Origin: a virus
Virus record (IMG/VR): IMGVR_UViG_3300021181_000017
Location: 1-45,484 of that record
Length of the DNA: 45,484 bases
Direction: 5' to 3' (one strand)
Below, in pieces: positions 36,812 to 44,282 of the stretch. A model generated the notes under the pieces. That model made no database searches and had not been told where the DNA came from. It was given only the letters and a program-made list of their open reading frames with translations. How positions within the stretch are numbered: position 1 is the first letter of the stretch; the number at the start of each line of letters is the position of its first letter. A program made the position numbers and the translations under genes.

Positions 36812-37630
36812 ATGAACCAAAATCACAACGGTACAATTCCCGTCCTGGAACATCCGCCCGGCCGCACGCATCACCTCGCGCCGGAAGACCGCGAGGACGT
36901 GGCCGAACTCATGGACGATGAGTCCACCCGGCGCGAGCTGGAGATTTCCGTCGCAAAAATCCGGCGCGGCCTGAAAGTCTTTCTTGAAGTCGGCAACGAA
37001 CTCATGCGCATCCGGAACCTCAAGCTGTATCGGCTCGAGGCGGCGACCTTTGAGGAATTTTGCCAGAACCGTTTCGGCTTTGCCGCCCGTTACGCGCGGC
37101 GGCTCATCATCGCGTCGGATATCGCCGGGAACCTCTCCGGCGCGGGCAAGGGGTCCAATTGGCCCCCTTTGCTGCCGGCGAACGAAGCCCAATACCGCCC
37201 CCTGGGCCTGCTGCCGCCAGACCAATGGACCAGCGCCTGGGAGGAAGTGTTGCAAACCGCGCCTGAGGGCGTCGTAACCGCCCGGCACGTCCAGGGCGTG
37301 GTAAACCGCCGCCTGGGCAAACCGGAAGCGCCGGCCTCCGGCCCGGCTCGCTCTGCCGATACTATCCAAACGGATGGCATCCGCGGAACGGCGCCCGGCA
37401 CTGCCACGCCGGGCGTCCTTCCCCCCATCGACGTCCCCTCGCTCGCCACGCGCGAGGAGGAATTGCGCCACACCGCTGAGGAAGTCCTGGCCAAACTGCG
37501 CGAGCTGGAGGCCAAGATCGGCGCGCCCGATTCCATCGCCAGCAGCGAAATCAGTTTCGCAAAGGAAAAACTCGAAGCGTTTTTGGAACACCTCGCCCGC
37601 GTCGAAAAACTCCAGGAATCCCGCGCATGA
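36812..37630 (+). CDS. Early protein with a domain shared with the 43333 gene
   Basis: 272 residues. Residues ~48-110 (FLEVGNELMRIRNLKLYRLE then ATFEEFCQNRFGFAARYARR) resemble residues ~30-85 of the 43333 protein, a helix-turn-helix-like domain common in plasmid and phage proteins. A second conserved part (QYRPLGLLPPDQWTSAWEEV) and a C-terminal coiled coil follow. Repeat H (37154-37168) adds GSNWPP, and repeat F (37328-37357) with its flank adds a Pro/Ala-rich linker. Probable DNA-binding regulator or partition-like factor; not certain. Confidence 0.55.
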   Translation: MNQNHNGTIPVLEHPPGRTHHLAPEDREDVAELMDDESTRRELEISVAKIRRGLKVFLEVGNELMRIRNLKLYRLEAATFEEFCQNRFGFAARYARRLIIASDIAGNLSGAGKGSNWPPLLPANEAQYRPLGLLPPDQWTSAWEEVLQTAPEGVVTARHVQGVVNRRLGKPEAPASGPARSADTIQTDGIRGTAPGTATPGVLPPIDVPSLATREEELRHTAEEVLAKLRELEAKIGAPDSIASSEISFAKEKLEAFLEHLARVEKLQESRA

Positions 37631-37818
37631 AAAACGACACCTGCTATCCCGAAAGAATTTACGTCACCGTCAATCCCGATACTGACGGCTCAACCTTTCT
37701 TTCCGCTGAAACGACTTTAAACAATGTCGCTAAAATTGGGAAACATGTGAAATGCGCCGAGTACGTTTTTGTCAAGCGCATGGTCGTGGCCACGGAAGTA
37801 AAAACACAACCGCTATGA
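37627..37818 (+). CDS. Small hypothetical early protein
   Basis: 63 residues, beta-rich (RIYVTVNPDTDGSTFLSAET; YVFVKRMVVATEVKTQ). Starts in the stop of the 36812 gene and ends in the start of the 37815 gene (ATGA both times). No family recognised. Codon use is less GC-biased than its neighbours. Confidence 0.5.
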   Translation: MKNDTCYPERIYVTVNPDTDGSTFLSAETTLNNVAKIGKHVKCAEYVFVKRMVVATEVKTQPL

Positions 37819-38081
37819 CCTATCTCGCCGCCTACAAACAAGCCGCGTTCCTGGATGGCGACAGCCCGGAGGAAATGGAGCGCAGTTTTGAGCGCATTAT
37901 TTTGCGCGGCGGTTTGCCGCCGAACGCGCACGAGGAAATCCCGCCCGGCGATGAAGACGCCGTGATCGCCCGGGCCCTGGCCGCCAAACGCGAGCTCACG
38001 GCCCTGCGCCAGATGCCCGCCGGCCGCGCCATGGATGATTATTTCCGCTCCGTCGAATCCGCCCGCAACCAGAAAAATTGA
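37815..38081 (+). CDS. Small helical early protein
   Basis: 88 residues from ATG 37815. Acidic helices (GDSPEEMERSFERIILRGGL; EDAVIARALAAKRELTALRQ). No domain recognised. Coupled to the gene before it; the frameshifted 38084 gene follows after 2 bases. Confidence 0.5.
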   Translation: MTYLAAYKQAAFLDGDSPEEMERSFERIILRGGLPPNAHEEIPPGDEDAVIARALAAKRELTALRQMPAGRAMDDYFRSVESARNQKN

Positions 38082-38083
38082 TT

Positions 38084-38262
38084 ATGGCGAATCAAAAAAA
38101 AAGGATTTGGTCCAGACCTGGCATATCGTTTTTCGCAAGGACAAGCCGGTGGCCGCTTTCCTCCTGCCCGGATTGGCTGAGGAATGGCGGCGCTCCGCGC
38201 CGCATCGAGCCAAAGACTCGTTTGCGCGAAGGAAAATTTCATTCAAGGGCATGACTCCATGA
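38084..38262 (+). pseudogene. Small protein gene with apparent -1 base at an A9 run
   Basis: ATG 38084 reads MANQKK, then meets nine A (38094-38102). In this frame the rest is unconvincing. One more A would give MANQKKKDLVQTWHIVFRKD and continue as a 59-residue protein ending at 38262 inside the next start (ATGA). The downstream frame looks native. Sequencing error, real inactivation or ribosomal slippage on the A-run are all possible. Confidence 0.45.
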
Positions 38263-38504
38263 GCGAACAAATTTGCCCCACATGCCGCGGTTCCGGAAAA
38301 ATAATTCCGCCTGCATGGATTTGCGTCGAATGCAAACGGGCGATGCCCGAGAATTTTTTTCAATATCACGCGCTGAATATGGAAACGCAGGAGAAAATCA
38401 AGCCTCTCTGCGCCCATTGCATCCGTGGCGACGGCGCTTGTGGCAATAAATTTCTCGGCCCTCCCTGGAAACATTTCGGGCCGTTCCCAGCCGCATCTTC
38501 CTGA
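38259..38504 (+). CDS. Small zinc-binding early protein
   Basis: 81 residues from ATG 38259. CPTCRGSGKI is a DnaJ-type CxxCxGxG knuckle, followed by CVEC and CAHCIRGDGACG, so two zinc sites are likely. ATGA overlap with the previous frame. A relative in style of the zinc-knuckle insert in the capsid fusion. Function unknown. Confidence 0.55.
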   Translation: MSEQICPTCRGSGKIIPPAWICVECKRAMPENFFQYHALNMETQEKIKPLCAHCIRGDGACGNKFLGPPWKHFGPFPAASS

Positions 38505-38506
38505 CC

Positions 38507-38752
38507 ATGAGAACCAAACCGTCACTTGTCGAACCGATAATTGTCCGCAATGGCCGAGAGGTCGCCGTCACTATGGCGCAGGAGTATGATGCTCAACTTT
38601 TGGAAAAAGGGCTTCACGATTGTGAATTGCTGGCCGTGGTTTTAATAACGGCCGCCCTGAGACAACTTCCGGACAAAGCATGTTTGCCGGCACTTCAAAT
38701 GGCCGTGGCGCTGGTAAACGACCGTAAAAAATCCATGACGCACCCAACTTAA
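38507..38752 (+). CDS. Small hypothetical early protein
   Basis: 81 residues. A strand (VEPIIVRNGREVAVTM) then helices (YDAQLLEKGLHDCELLAVVL; LPALQMAVALVNDRKKS). No motif recognised. It is the last gene of the tight early run; a GC-rich inverted repeat (ccggcg...cgccgg) follows at about 38763 without a T-run. Confidence 0.45.
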   Translation: MRTKPSLVEPIIVRNGREVAVTMAQEYDAQLLEKGLHDCELLAVVLITAALRQLPDKACLPALQMAVALVNDRKKSMTHPT

Positions 38753-38869
38753 AAAAAATAGACCGGCGCCCTCACAGACGCCGGCCAGATCAATGACCCG
38801 TTCACTCATCATCCTTACGCGCTTTGCGCCCGCATTTCAAGCCCTTTCCGGCTGCCCCGGAGGCGTTCC

Positions 38870-40000
38870 ATGAGCCAGCTTTCCCCCCGGGATTTCGCCG
38901 CCGCCGAACTTGCCCTTTACCGCGAACTTCACACCCGCGAATTCCGCCGCGAGCATTGGGACCTCATTAATTTCATCAACGACCGCTCCCTTAAAATCTG
39001 CCTCGCCGGCGCCGATGTTCCTGAGAAAAAAATATTTCGCGCCGCCGTTCCGGACAAAGGCAATGTCACCCGCCGCCTCGAGGAGCTGCTCCGCTGGGAA
39101 GTCCTCCTGCTGGACCAGATCCACTACTACTATTTCAATTTGAATTTTGACGGCTGGACCGCTCCCCGCCGCGCGGATAAAGGCGGCCGCAAGCTCCGTA
39201 AAGACACGGATCCCGTTGAGGAACCGCTGTTTTTGCAGTATGGTGAACTGCCGGAGAGTAAAGCGTTTCTGCGCCAGTTTTTCCTTGCAAAAATCGCGGG
39301 AAAATATTCTAAAATTTTGTGCGTCGGTGTAGGGTCTCCGCTGGTAGCTGGACGGCAAGCTGAGGATGAAGGAACCTCCTCAGTCCAAAAGAGTGTTAGC
39401 CCAGTCCGGGCTGCTCCCATTGCTGACCCGGCGGAGAAAAATCCTCCCCTGCCTGGCGCACAATTAATTTCCGAGGCCCCGCCTCCGGGCGGATGGTGGA
39501 ACTTTTATCGCGAACAAATCGCCGCCGGAAAACTCACCACCGAAGAAGCCTCCGCGCTTTACGAGAAAAAAGTGGCAATTGAATTGCCCATCCGGGCTGC
39601 GCCGCAAAATCTATCGCCGCCACGCAATCCACCGCAACCAAATAAAATTCCGCCGCCGCCCGATCCCGAAAAAGAATCCGCCGCCTGGCAATGGGTCGTC
39701 TCGCTGGATAAACGCAACCGCCTTGCCGATCTCCGCTGCGGGTTGCAGTGGCAGGACGCCTGCCGCCGCCACGCGCGTTACGTTTTGGAGAGCCTGCCCC
39801 ATGCCTGGGCCCGCGCCCTGCGCCGCGACCGGCCGCCGCCCGATCCCCTTGCGTGGCTCTCCGGCAAAGCCATCAGCGAGCGCAAAATGCACAAGCTTTA
39901 TTCGCCGGAAATCGAGGAACTTTTGCGTTCCGGCGCGGTTGGTGATTTACCAACCGCGCCCGTCCCGACCGGTTCGGTTGGCAAATTGCCAACCCAATGA
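38870..40000 (+). CDS. Replication initiator, lambda O-like (probable)
   Basis: 376 residues. The N-terminal ~110 (FRREHWDLINFINDRSLKIC then GNVTRRLEELLRWEVLLLDQ) have the winged-helix plan of phage O-type initiators. A Pro-rich variable middle follows, then a C-terminal helical domain (WQWVVSLDKRNRLADLRCGL; QDACRRHARYVLESLPHAWA). The last ~20 codons contain two palindromic iterons, so the protein ends in sequence dictated by its own putative binding sites, as lambda O carries ori within its gene. It probably binds these sites and loads the host helicase. Assignment rests mainly on the iterons and the N-terminal pattern. Confidence 0.5.
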   Translation: MSQLSPRDFAAAELALYRELHTREFRREHWDLINFINDRSLKICLAGADVPEKKIFRAAVPDKGNVTRRLEELLRWEVLLLDQIHYYYFNLNFDGWTAPRRADKGGRKLRKDTDPVEEPLFLQYGELPESKAFLRQFFLAKIAGKYSKILCVGVGSPLVAGRQAEDEGTSSVQKSVSPVRAAPIADPAEKNPPLPGAQLISEAPPPGGWWNFYREQIAAGKLTTEEASALYEKKVAIELPIRAAPQNLSPPRNPPQPNKIPPPPDPEKESAAWQWVVSLDKRNRLADLRCGLQWQDACRRHARYVLESLPHAWARALRRDRPPPDPLAWLSGKAISERKMHKLYSPEIEELLRSGAVGDLPTAPVPTGSVGKLPTQ

Positions 40001-40163
40001 TTTTTTGAGGATTTTAGCGGTTGGCAATTTGCCAACTTTGGCGGAAACCTCAACGCTGTGGCCTGTTTTTCGGTTGGTAATTTGCCAACCGTCGGACCAA
40101 AAACAGGCGAATGGTTGCCCAGGCGGTTGGTAATTTGCCAACCCGGTTGGTTTTTTACCAACT
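39937..40163. other. Putative replication origin: six 19-bp palindromic iterons
   Basis: Copies at 39937, 39976, 40019, 40072, 40125 and 40145, each close to GGTTGGTAATTTGCCAACC. 39976 (GGTTGGCAAATTGCCAACC) is a perfect palindrome. Intervals are 39, 43, 53, 53 and 20 bp. The copy at 40072 is further flanked by cctgttttt / aaaaacagg arms. An AT-rich stretch follows at about 40284-40325. The arrangement resembles lambda ori, where O-binding iterons lie in the O gene next to an AT-rich region. An operator array is the alternative. Confidence 0.65.
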
Positions 40164-40224
40164 CCCGCGCCTCGCGCGCGCGCCGAACGGCGTAGCCGTG
40201 AGCTTAGTGGTATAAGGCTGATCA

Positions 40225-40296
40225 GTACAGCCAGCAAAAAGCTGAGCTGGCTGTACAGATATCTGTACTTCGGTACAGCCAGCCAGCCTTTTTTAA
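40225..40296 (+). promoter_or_regulatory. Three-segment alternative hairpin (attenuator-like)
   Basis: Segment 1 GTACAGCCAGC (40225-40235), segment 2 GCTGGCTGTAC (40246-40256) and segment 3 GTACAGCCAGC (40273-40283). Segment 2 can pair perfectly with either 1 or 3. The 2-3 stem is followed by cagcctttttt, a terminator-like T6. A perfect palindrome gtacagatatctgtac (40253-40268) overlaps segment 2. It precedes ATG 40366. Confidence 0.6.
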
Positions 40297-40330
40297 ATTT
40301 GAAGAATCAGCTATAGAAGAAAAAAACGGA

Positions 40331-40353
40331 AAGCCGGACTCCGGCCCGGCTGA
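40331..40353 (+). repeat. Repeat family F, degenerate
   Basis: aagccggactccggcccggc then tga, 13 bases before ATG 40366. Confidence 0.55.
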
Positions 40354-40365
40354 ACCAGAAAACTT

Positions 40366-40533
40366 ATGATAGAAAAAACCTACAAAATCCAAGTGACGGA
40401 AATGGAACTGACGATGTTGTTCTTCGCCCTCGGCGCGGCGATGGCGGTTTTAGGTCCATCCAGGGACCCCGCAAAAAGCGAAGTTCATTCCATCTATAAA
40501 AAATTGAGGATCGCGCACAGCAAGGAGCCATGA
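40366..40533 (+). CDS. Small hypothetical protein, 55 residues
   Basis: ATG 40366 to TGA 40531-40533. Reads MIEKTYKIQVTEMELTMLFF, then a Gly/Ala-rich turn and a basic tail (SIYKKLRIAHSKEP). The first half has an amphipathic helix and the second a short hydrophobic stretch. It overlaps the next start by ATGA, which supports it as a real gene below common length cut-offs. It is the first gene after the hairpin switch. Confidence 0.5.
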   Translation: MIEKTYKIQVTEMELTMLFFALGAAMAVLGPSRDPAKSEVHSIYKKLRIAHSKEP

Positions 40534-41084
40534 AGCCAGACCAAAAATTTCACGACGGCAAAGCTTTTAAAAGCGTCGAAGAGTTCATGGATCTGCAAGG
40601 CGTCATGCACGAAATCAAACTCGATGATGGCCAGCGCCAGATGATTCTCACCGCCATGGCTTTGCTGGCCATCAAGCGGCCCGGCTGGCAGCACGCCCTT
40701 TCCGATATCGCCCTGCTGATGGACAACCCGCTTCCGGACGGACGTCCGCAAATTTTCTCGGAGATGCAAAAATTCAATCGCGGCCCGATACAATTAAAAT
40801 GGGAATACCAGGTCGAGAATTATACCTGGTTCGCCAGCGTCCCGGCCATTGATCACCACGGCAAAGGCTTCCTGAACATCCACGCCATGATGCGTCCGGA
40901 ATATTGCGACCGCGGCAAATGGCATGTGCTGATCGAGCCGGTTGGCGTCGCGGGTCCGGATAATCAAGAAGGGTTTCCCCGTTACTATTTCAGCCTGGCC
41001 AATCTCAAAGACGAAATGGAGGCCTGGGTAAACAACCGGAACAAATGCCGGCGCGCTTTCAGCGAATCACAAACCCAGCCATGA
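40530..41084 (+). CDS. Hypothetical early protein
   Basis: 184 residues, start in the stop of the 40366 gene. N-terminal helices (FHDGKAFKSVEEFMDLQGVM then GQRQMILTAMALLAIKRPGW) and a beta-rich C-terminal half (YTWFASVPAIDHHGKGFLNI). No motif recognised. Its place after the presumed initiator and origin equals that of helicase loaders, but no P-loop is present. Its stop overlaps the 41081 start. Confidence 0.5.
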   Translation: MKPDQKFHDGKAFKSVEEFMDLQGVMHEIKLDDGQRQMILTAMALLAIKRPGWQHALSDIALLMDNPLPDGRPQIFSEMQKFNRGPIQLKWEYQVENYTWFASVPAIDHHGKGFLNIHAMMRPEYCDRGKWHVLIEPVGVAGPDNQEGFPRYYFSLANLKDEMEAWVNNRNKCRRAFSESQTQP

Positions 41085-41584
41085 CCACCCGCATCCATAA
41101 TTCCAAAATGGAAATTCCGCGGATTTTGCCCGTGGCATGGCCGGATGAACCGGAACCACTCATCAAGCCCATTGGCCTATGGTACGGCGTCGATGGCGGC
41201 TGGCAGGAAAGGTGTGCAGCGGATTTTCCCGAACACATTCACGCCTTCAATTATTCGGTGGACGCCTCCCGCGCCAATGTTCTGTTGCTCGATAGCATCC
41301 CAAAAATGCTGGAGTTCGAGCGCAAATTTTTTAACAACGATTCTCCACTGAATAAAACCTTTCCCGCCACCCATGATTTTCACCCGCTGGAGATAGATTG
41401 CTACGCGATAAACTGGCGCGCGGTCGCGGCCGAATATGATGGCATCGAAATCGCTCCCTATCATTGGCCGATGCGCATGGCGCGGATGTGGTATTACTCC
41501 TGGGACTGCGCCTCCGGCTGCGTCTGGAACACGGAGAAAATTTCCATCGGCCTGATTAATCCCCCCTTGGATGTTCAACGTTGA
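41081..41584 (+). CDS. Conserved phage-type hypothetical protein
   Basis: 167 residues from ATG 41081 (ATGA overlap). It has a pattern I recall from many phages of different hosts: KPIGLWYGVDGGW near residue 25, then YSVDAS...VLLLDS, and YDGIEIAPYHWP followed by YYSWDCASGCVWN. The conserved Trp/Tyr/Glu positions suggest an enzyme or nucleotide-binding fold, but I know no demonstrated activity. The last residues (NPPLDVQR) and stop are supplied by a reversed repeat A. Confidence 0.55.
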   Translation: MTTRIHNSKMEIPRILPVAWPDEPEPLIKPIGLWYGVDGGWQERCAADFPEHIHAFNYSVDASRANVLLLDSIPKMLEFERKFFNNDSPLNKTFPATHDFHPLEIDCYAINWRAVAAEYDGIEIAPYHWPMRMARMWYYSWDCASGCVWNTEKISIGLINPPLDVQR

Positions 41585-41609
41585 ATGTTGAATGTTGGAT
41601 GTTTCCCTG
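41562..41609 (-). repeat. Repeat family A, reversed orientation
   Basis: ccttggatgttcaacgttga and further units ending gtttccc. It is the only copy on the reverse strand and ends the 41081 gene. Confidence 0.8.
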
Positions 41610-41637
41610 CCCGACAGCCCATCGGGTATAAGGCCGA

Positions 41638-41955
41638 ATGGTGGGGTATTCGGTTTCGCCCTTACATTGCAGGGTGCCTCCAACTGTCATTGACGTTAAA
41701 TCCATATCCCGGTTGTCGCCGCAACAAGAGCGAATCCTGGACCTGCTCCACCACGGATTGACCTACAAAGAGGTGGCCGCCGCGCTGCAACGATCCATAA
41801 GCACGATAAAAACGCACGTGGGAATTATTTTTCATAAGACGGGATCGCGCTCGCGAGCGGAGGCGGCGTTTAATTTGTTCGGGCGGCAGCATTGCGCTTT
41901 CGACGTGCCCATAACTCATCTGCCGGTGAAGTGCCGGCGGGCGAAGGCGGCCTGA
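41638..41955 (+). CDS. LuxR-type helix-turn-helix regulator
   Basis: 105 residues. LSPQQERILDLLHHGLTYKE, then VAAALQRSISTIKTHVGIIF and HKTGSRSRAEA, is a clear GerE/LuxR-type DNA-binding domain (about residues 26-80). No receiver or autoinducer domain is present, so it is a stand-alone HTH as in some phage activators. ATG 41638 is used; GTG 41641 is possible. It precedes the Gam-like gene, whose start lies in a palindrome (42142-42164) that could be its site. Confidence 0.65.
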   Translation: MVGYSVSPLHCRVPPTVIDVKSISRLSPQQERILDLLHHGLTYKEVAAALQRSISTIKTHVGIIFHKTGSRSRAEAAFNLFGRQHCAFDVPITHLPVKCRRAKAA

Positions 41956-42088
41956 GCCGGGCCGGAGGCCGGCGTTCCGGAGCGCGGGTCTGCGACCCGC
42001 AGCCACATCCGCAAACCAAGCCGCTTCCTGGTAATCCCAAAGAGTTTCTAACTGGCGCGGCGGCTGCGGGTCATAGACCCGCGCTCCC
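41953..42088 (+). repeat. Repeat block: F (41953-41981), E reversed (41980-42005), E (42062-42088)
   Basis: gagccgggccggaggccggc, gcgggtctgcgacccgc and gcgggtcatagacccgc within 136 bases, with no gene. It ends 46 bases before the TTGACT at 42134. Confidence 0.75.
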
Positions 42089-42141
42089 ATCGGCCATTTG
42101 GCTGACGGGCGTTTGGCCGACTGCCGGAGGGAGTTGACTTG

Positions 42142-42164
42142 TGACATGTTCCGTACGCATGTCA
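42142..42164. promoter_or_regulatory. Palindrome over the gam-like start
   Basis: TGACATG-N9-CATGTCA with the candidate start ATG 42159 in the right arm. TTGACT lies at 42134, 25 bases before that ATG. Confidence 0.4.
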
Positions 42165-42689
42165 ACAATCTCACCCCCCGGCCGGTTGGCTGGAAAAATT
42201 CCAAAACTTCAAACTCGGGAGGCCGTTGAATCCGCCCTGGGCGAACTGGCCTTGCGCCGCACGCGGATCAAGACGGAAGAGCAGGGGCTCCAGGAGGAAA
42301 TCACCAGCGCCCGCACCCGTTGCGAAGCGGACACGGCGGCGGACCGCGCGGAGGGGACGCGGCTCGAGGAGCAGCTCGAGGCCTGGGCCAATGATCATGG
42401 CGAGGAATTTAAGGAAAAACGCTCGGTGGATTTTATCCATGGCACGGTGGGCTTTCGCCTGGGGCAGCGGCAATTGAAGACGCGCGCCAAATGGACGTGG
42501 GCGGATGTGGCGTTCGGCCTGCTGGGCAAGATGGAGGATTACGTGCGGCGCACGCCGGCCGTCGATAAGGAAAAGATTTTGCGGGACGCCGGGGGCGAGC
42601 AACCGGTGCTGGATGCGGAGGAGTTGAAGGAGATGGGCGTGAGGGTGGTGCAGGAGGAGAATTTTTATGTGGAACTGAAGGAACTGTGA
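42159..42689 (+). CDS. gam: Host-nuclease inhibitor, Mu Gam-like
   Basis: 176 residues from ATG 42159 (GTG 42141 is possible). An N-terminal coiled coil (ALGELALRRTRIKTEEQGLQ) is followed by KRSVDFIHGTVGFRLGQRQL and a C-terminal region with VDKEKILRDAG...LKEMGVRVVQEENFYVELKE, the order and wording of the Mu Gam family (PF07352). Mu Gam is Ku-like: it binds DNA ends and protects them from host exonucleases. A free-end stage during infection or replication would need this. Followed by a gene whose GTG option overlaps its stop. Confidence 0.75.
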   Translation: MSTISPPGRLAGKIPKLQTREAVESALGELALRRTRIKTEEQGLQEEITSARTRCEADTAADRAEGTRLEEQLEAWANDHGEEFKEKRSVDFIHGTVGFRLGQRQLKTRAKWTWADVAFGLLGKMEDYVRRTPAVDKEKILRDAGGEQPVLDAEELKEMGVRVVQEENFYVELKEL

Positions 42690-42768
42690 GACGCGCCAGC
42701 GGCGGCGTCTCTACAAAATTAATGGGAAAACATTCAACATTGAACATTCAACATCGAACGCCCAATTG
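42687..42768 (+). repeat. Repeats D (42687-42716) and A (42723-42768)
   Basis: gagacgcgccagcggcggcg then tctctac, followed by aaacattcaacattgaacat. They form the junction between gam and the next gene and encode its N-terminus. Confidence 0.8.
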
Positions 42769-43297
42769 TCCGGCGTGCAATCGGCCGGCGGGGGAGTTGA
42801 TCCGGGGAGTGTGCGGAAAATGCAAAGTGAATTTTGCGGCGGCGCACAAGGGGAAGCTCTTGGTGGAATGGAGGCCTGAAGACTTTAAGTATCGTGGCGC
42901 GGATTGCGTGGTGCGGGTTCCGGAGGGGAATGGACATCCCATCATGGACGAGGAGGACGCGGGTAAGGCGCGGGCGCGGGAAATCATCGCGGTGGCGCGC
43001 GAGGACGCGGCGGATTTTTACAAACGGCTGATTCGCCTGGTGATCCAATACCAGGGGGACCGGATGATGGCGCTCCAGGCGGCATGCATCGCGATGGAAT
43101 GGTTCGAGGTGGTTGGCTGCGAGGAGGCGACGGAACTGGCGGTAAAACTTTACGGCAATCCCAAACGCAAGGCGGCGGTGAGCAAGGCGGTGAAGATGTT
43201 CCAGGACGCATTGGGCATCGAGCCCGGCCGCGGGCAACGCTCCGCCGGCGCGCGGCAGGCGATGGGACGGGCAAGGAAAAAACAATTACAGCGTTGA
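42722..43297 (+). CDS. Hypothetical protein with N-terminal zinc ribbon
   Basis: 191 residues from ATG 42722, which lies in repeat A; GTG 42686 in the gam stop is the alternative. After a repeat-encoded start (GKHSTLNIQHRTPN) comes CPACNRPAG...CGKCKVNF, a zinc ribbon. A helical domain follows (DAADFYKRLIRLVIQYQGDR, then MMALQAACIAMEWFEVVGCE) with a basic tail (GRGQRSAGARQAMGRARKK). Likely DNA-associated; no family recognised. Confidence 0.5.
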   Translation: MGKHSTLNIQHRTPNCPACNRPAGELIRGVCGKCKVNFAAAHKGKLLVEWRPEDFKYRGADCVVRVPEGNGHPIMDEEDAGKARAREIIAVAREDAADFYKRLIRLVIQYQGDRMMALQAACIAMEWFEVVGCEEATELAVKLYGNPKRKAAVSKAVKMFQDALGIEPGRGQRSAGARQAMGRARKKQLQR

Positions 43298-43352
43298 AAC
43301 GTTGAAACGTTGAAACGGAATTTGAACCACGAATGAACACCAATAAACACGA
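43293..43352 (+). repeat. Repeats M (gttgaaac x3, 43293-43318) and B variant (43322-43352)
   Basis: Tandem gttgaaac is followed by accacgaatgaacaccaata. The start codon of the 43333 gene lies inside the second repeat. Confidence 0.7.
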
Positions 43353-44268
43353 AGTGGAAAAAAAACTTTCGCCAGCGGAGACGCGGGAACTGGCGCGGCA
43401 TGAGAAGACAATCCGGCAGGGGTTGGGGAAATCGCTGAAGGTGTGGCAGGCGTTGAACCAGATCCGGGAGCAGCGGCTTTACCGGGAGAAGTTCGGGACG
43501 TTCGAGGATTATTGCCAGCGGAAGCTTAAGATTAGCCGGTCCCGGGCTTATCAGCTTTGCTGGGCCGCTGCCAAATCCATCGCGCTGGCGGAGCAGGGGA
43601 TTGCGGTGGAGAACGAATGGCAGTCGCGGAATTTGTCCACGGTCGTGGACACGGCGGAGACGGGCCAGCGGCCCGTCTCTACAACCGAGACAACCACTTA
43701 CGATGAGCGGGCATTGCGGCAGCATAAGCTGGCGCTGGCGGAACAGTTGCAGTTGATCCGGGACCGGCGCGGGCATCTGGCGGAAGGGATGGCCGCGCTG
43801 AAACGGTTGATGATGGAGAACGCGCGGATCTCGCGGGAGATCGGGCTGCGCTGGCAGGCGGCGTGCAATCATGATCGGATGACTCCGGAATTTTTCGCGA
43901 AGAATTTGTGCGCGGACCTGACGGGGAGCGATTTCGCGGAGGCGAGCCGGACCATCGCGATCGCGCGACGTCTGAAGGACAGCGAAGTGAAGGACCTGGC
44001 GGAGGTGGCGCCGCTGGCCCAGGAGCTGATGGGGGCGAGCGGATTGATCGAGACGCCGCGGCGGACATCGCCGCAGAAGGCGAGCGAGGTCGGATTGTTG
44101 GAAGTTCTGTTGAACGGCCTGACGAAGTTCCGGCAATTGTTCGAACGGGTGCAGCGGGACCGGGCTTCGAGCGAATGGACGGCGGCGGAGCGCCGGGCGT
44201 TTTTGAAAGACACGGAATGGCTGGCGCGCGAGCGGGAGGAGATTGCCGCAATGACCAATGACCAATGA
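43333..44268 (+). CDS. HTH-domain protein, related in part to the 36812 gene
   Basis: 311 residues from ATG 43333. Residues ~28-85 (GLGKSLKVWQALNQIREQRL then YREKFGTFEDYCQRKLKISR) match the pattern of the 36812 protein, so the two share a domain. A repeat D copy (43657-43684) adds ETGQRPVSTT in frame. The C-terminal half is a long charged helical region (RTIAIARRLKDSEVKDLAEV). Probably DNA-binding; a ParB-like or regulatory role is possible. The last codons lie in repeat I. Confidence 0.5.
   Translation: MNTNKHEVEKKLSPAETRELARHEKTIRQGLGKSLKVWQALNQIREQRLYREKFGTFEDYCQRKLKISRSRAYQLCWAAAKSIALAEQGIAVENEWQSRNLSTVVDTAETGQRPVSTTETTTYDERALRQHKLALAEQLQLIRDRRGHLAEGMAALKRLMMENARISREIGLRWQAACNHDRMTPEFFAKNLCADLTGSDFAEASRTIAIARRLKDSEVKDLAEVAPLAQELMGASGLIETPRRTSPQKASEVGLLEVLLNGLTKFRQLFERVQRDRASSEWTAAERRAFLKDTEWLAREREEIAAMTNDQ
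43657..43684 (+). repeat. Repeat family D inside the 43333 gene
   Basis: gagacgggccagcggcccgt then ctctacaa, in frame. Confidence 0.8.
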
Positions 44269-44282
44269 CCAATGACCAAGCA
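44250..44282 (+). repeat. Repeat family I
   Basis: Three to four tandem atgaccaatgacca units spanning the stop of the 43333 gene and the start of the 44265 gene. Confidence 0.8.
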
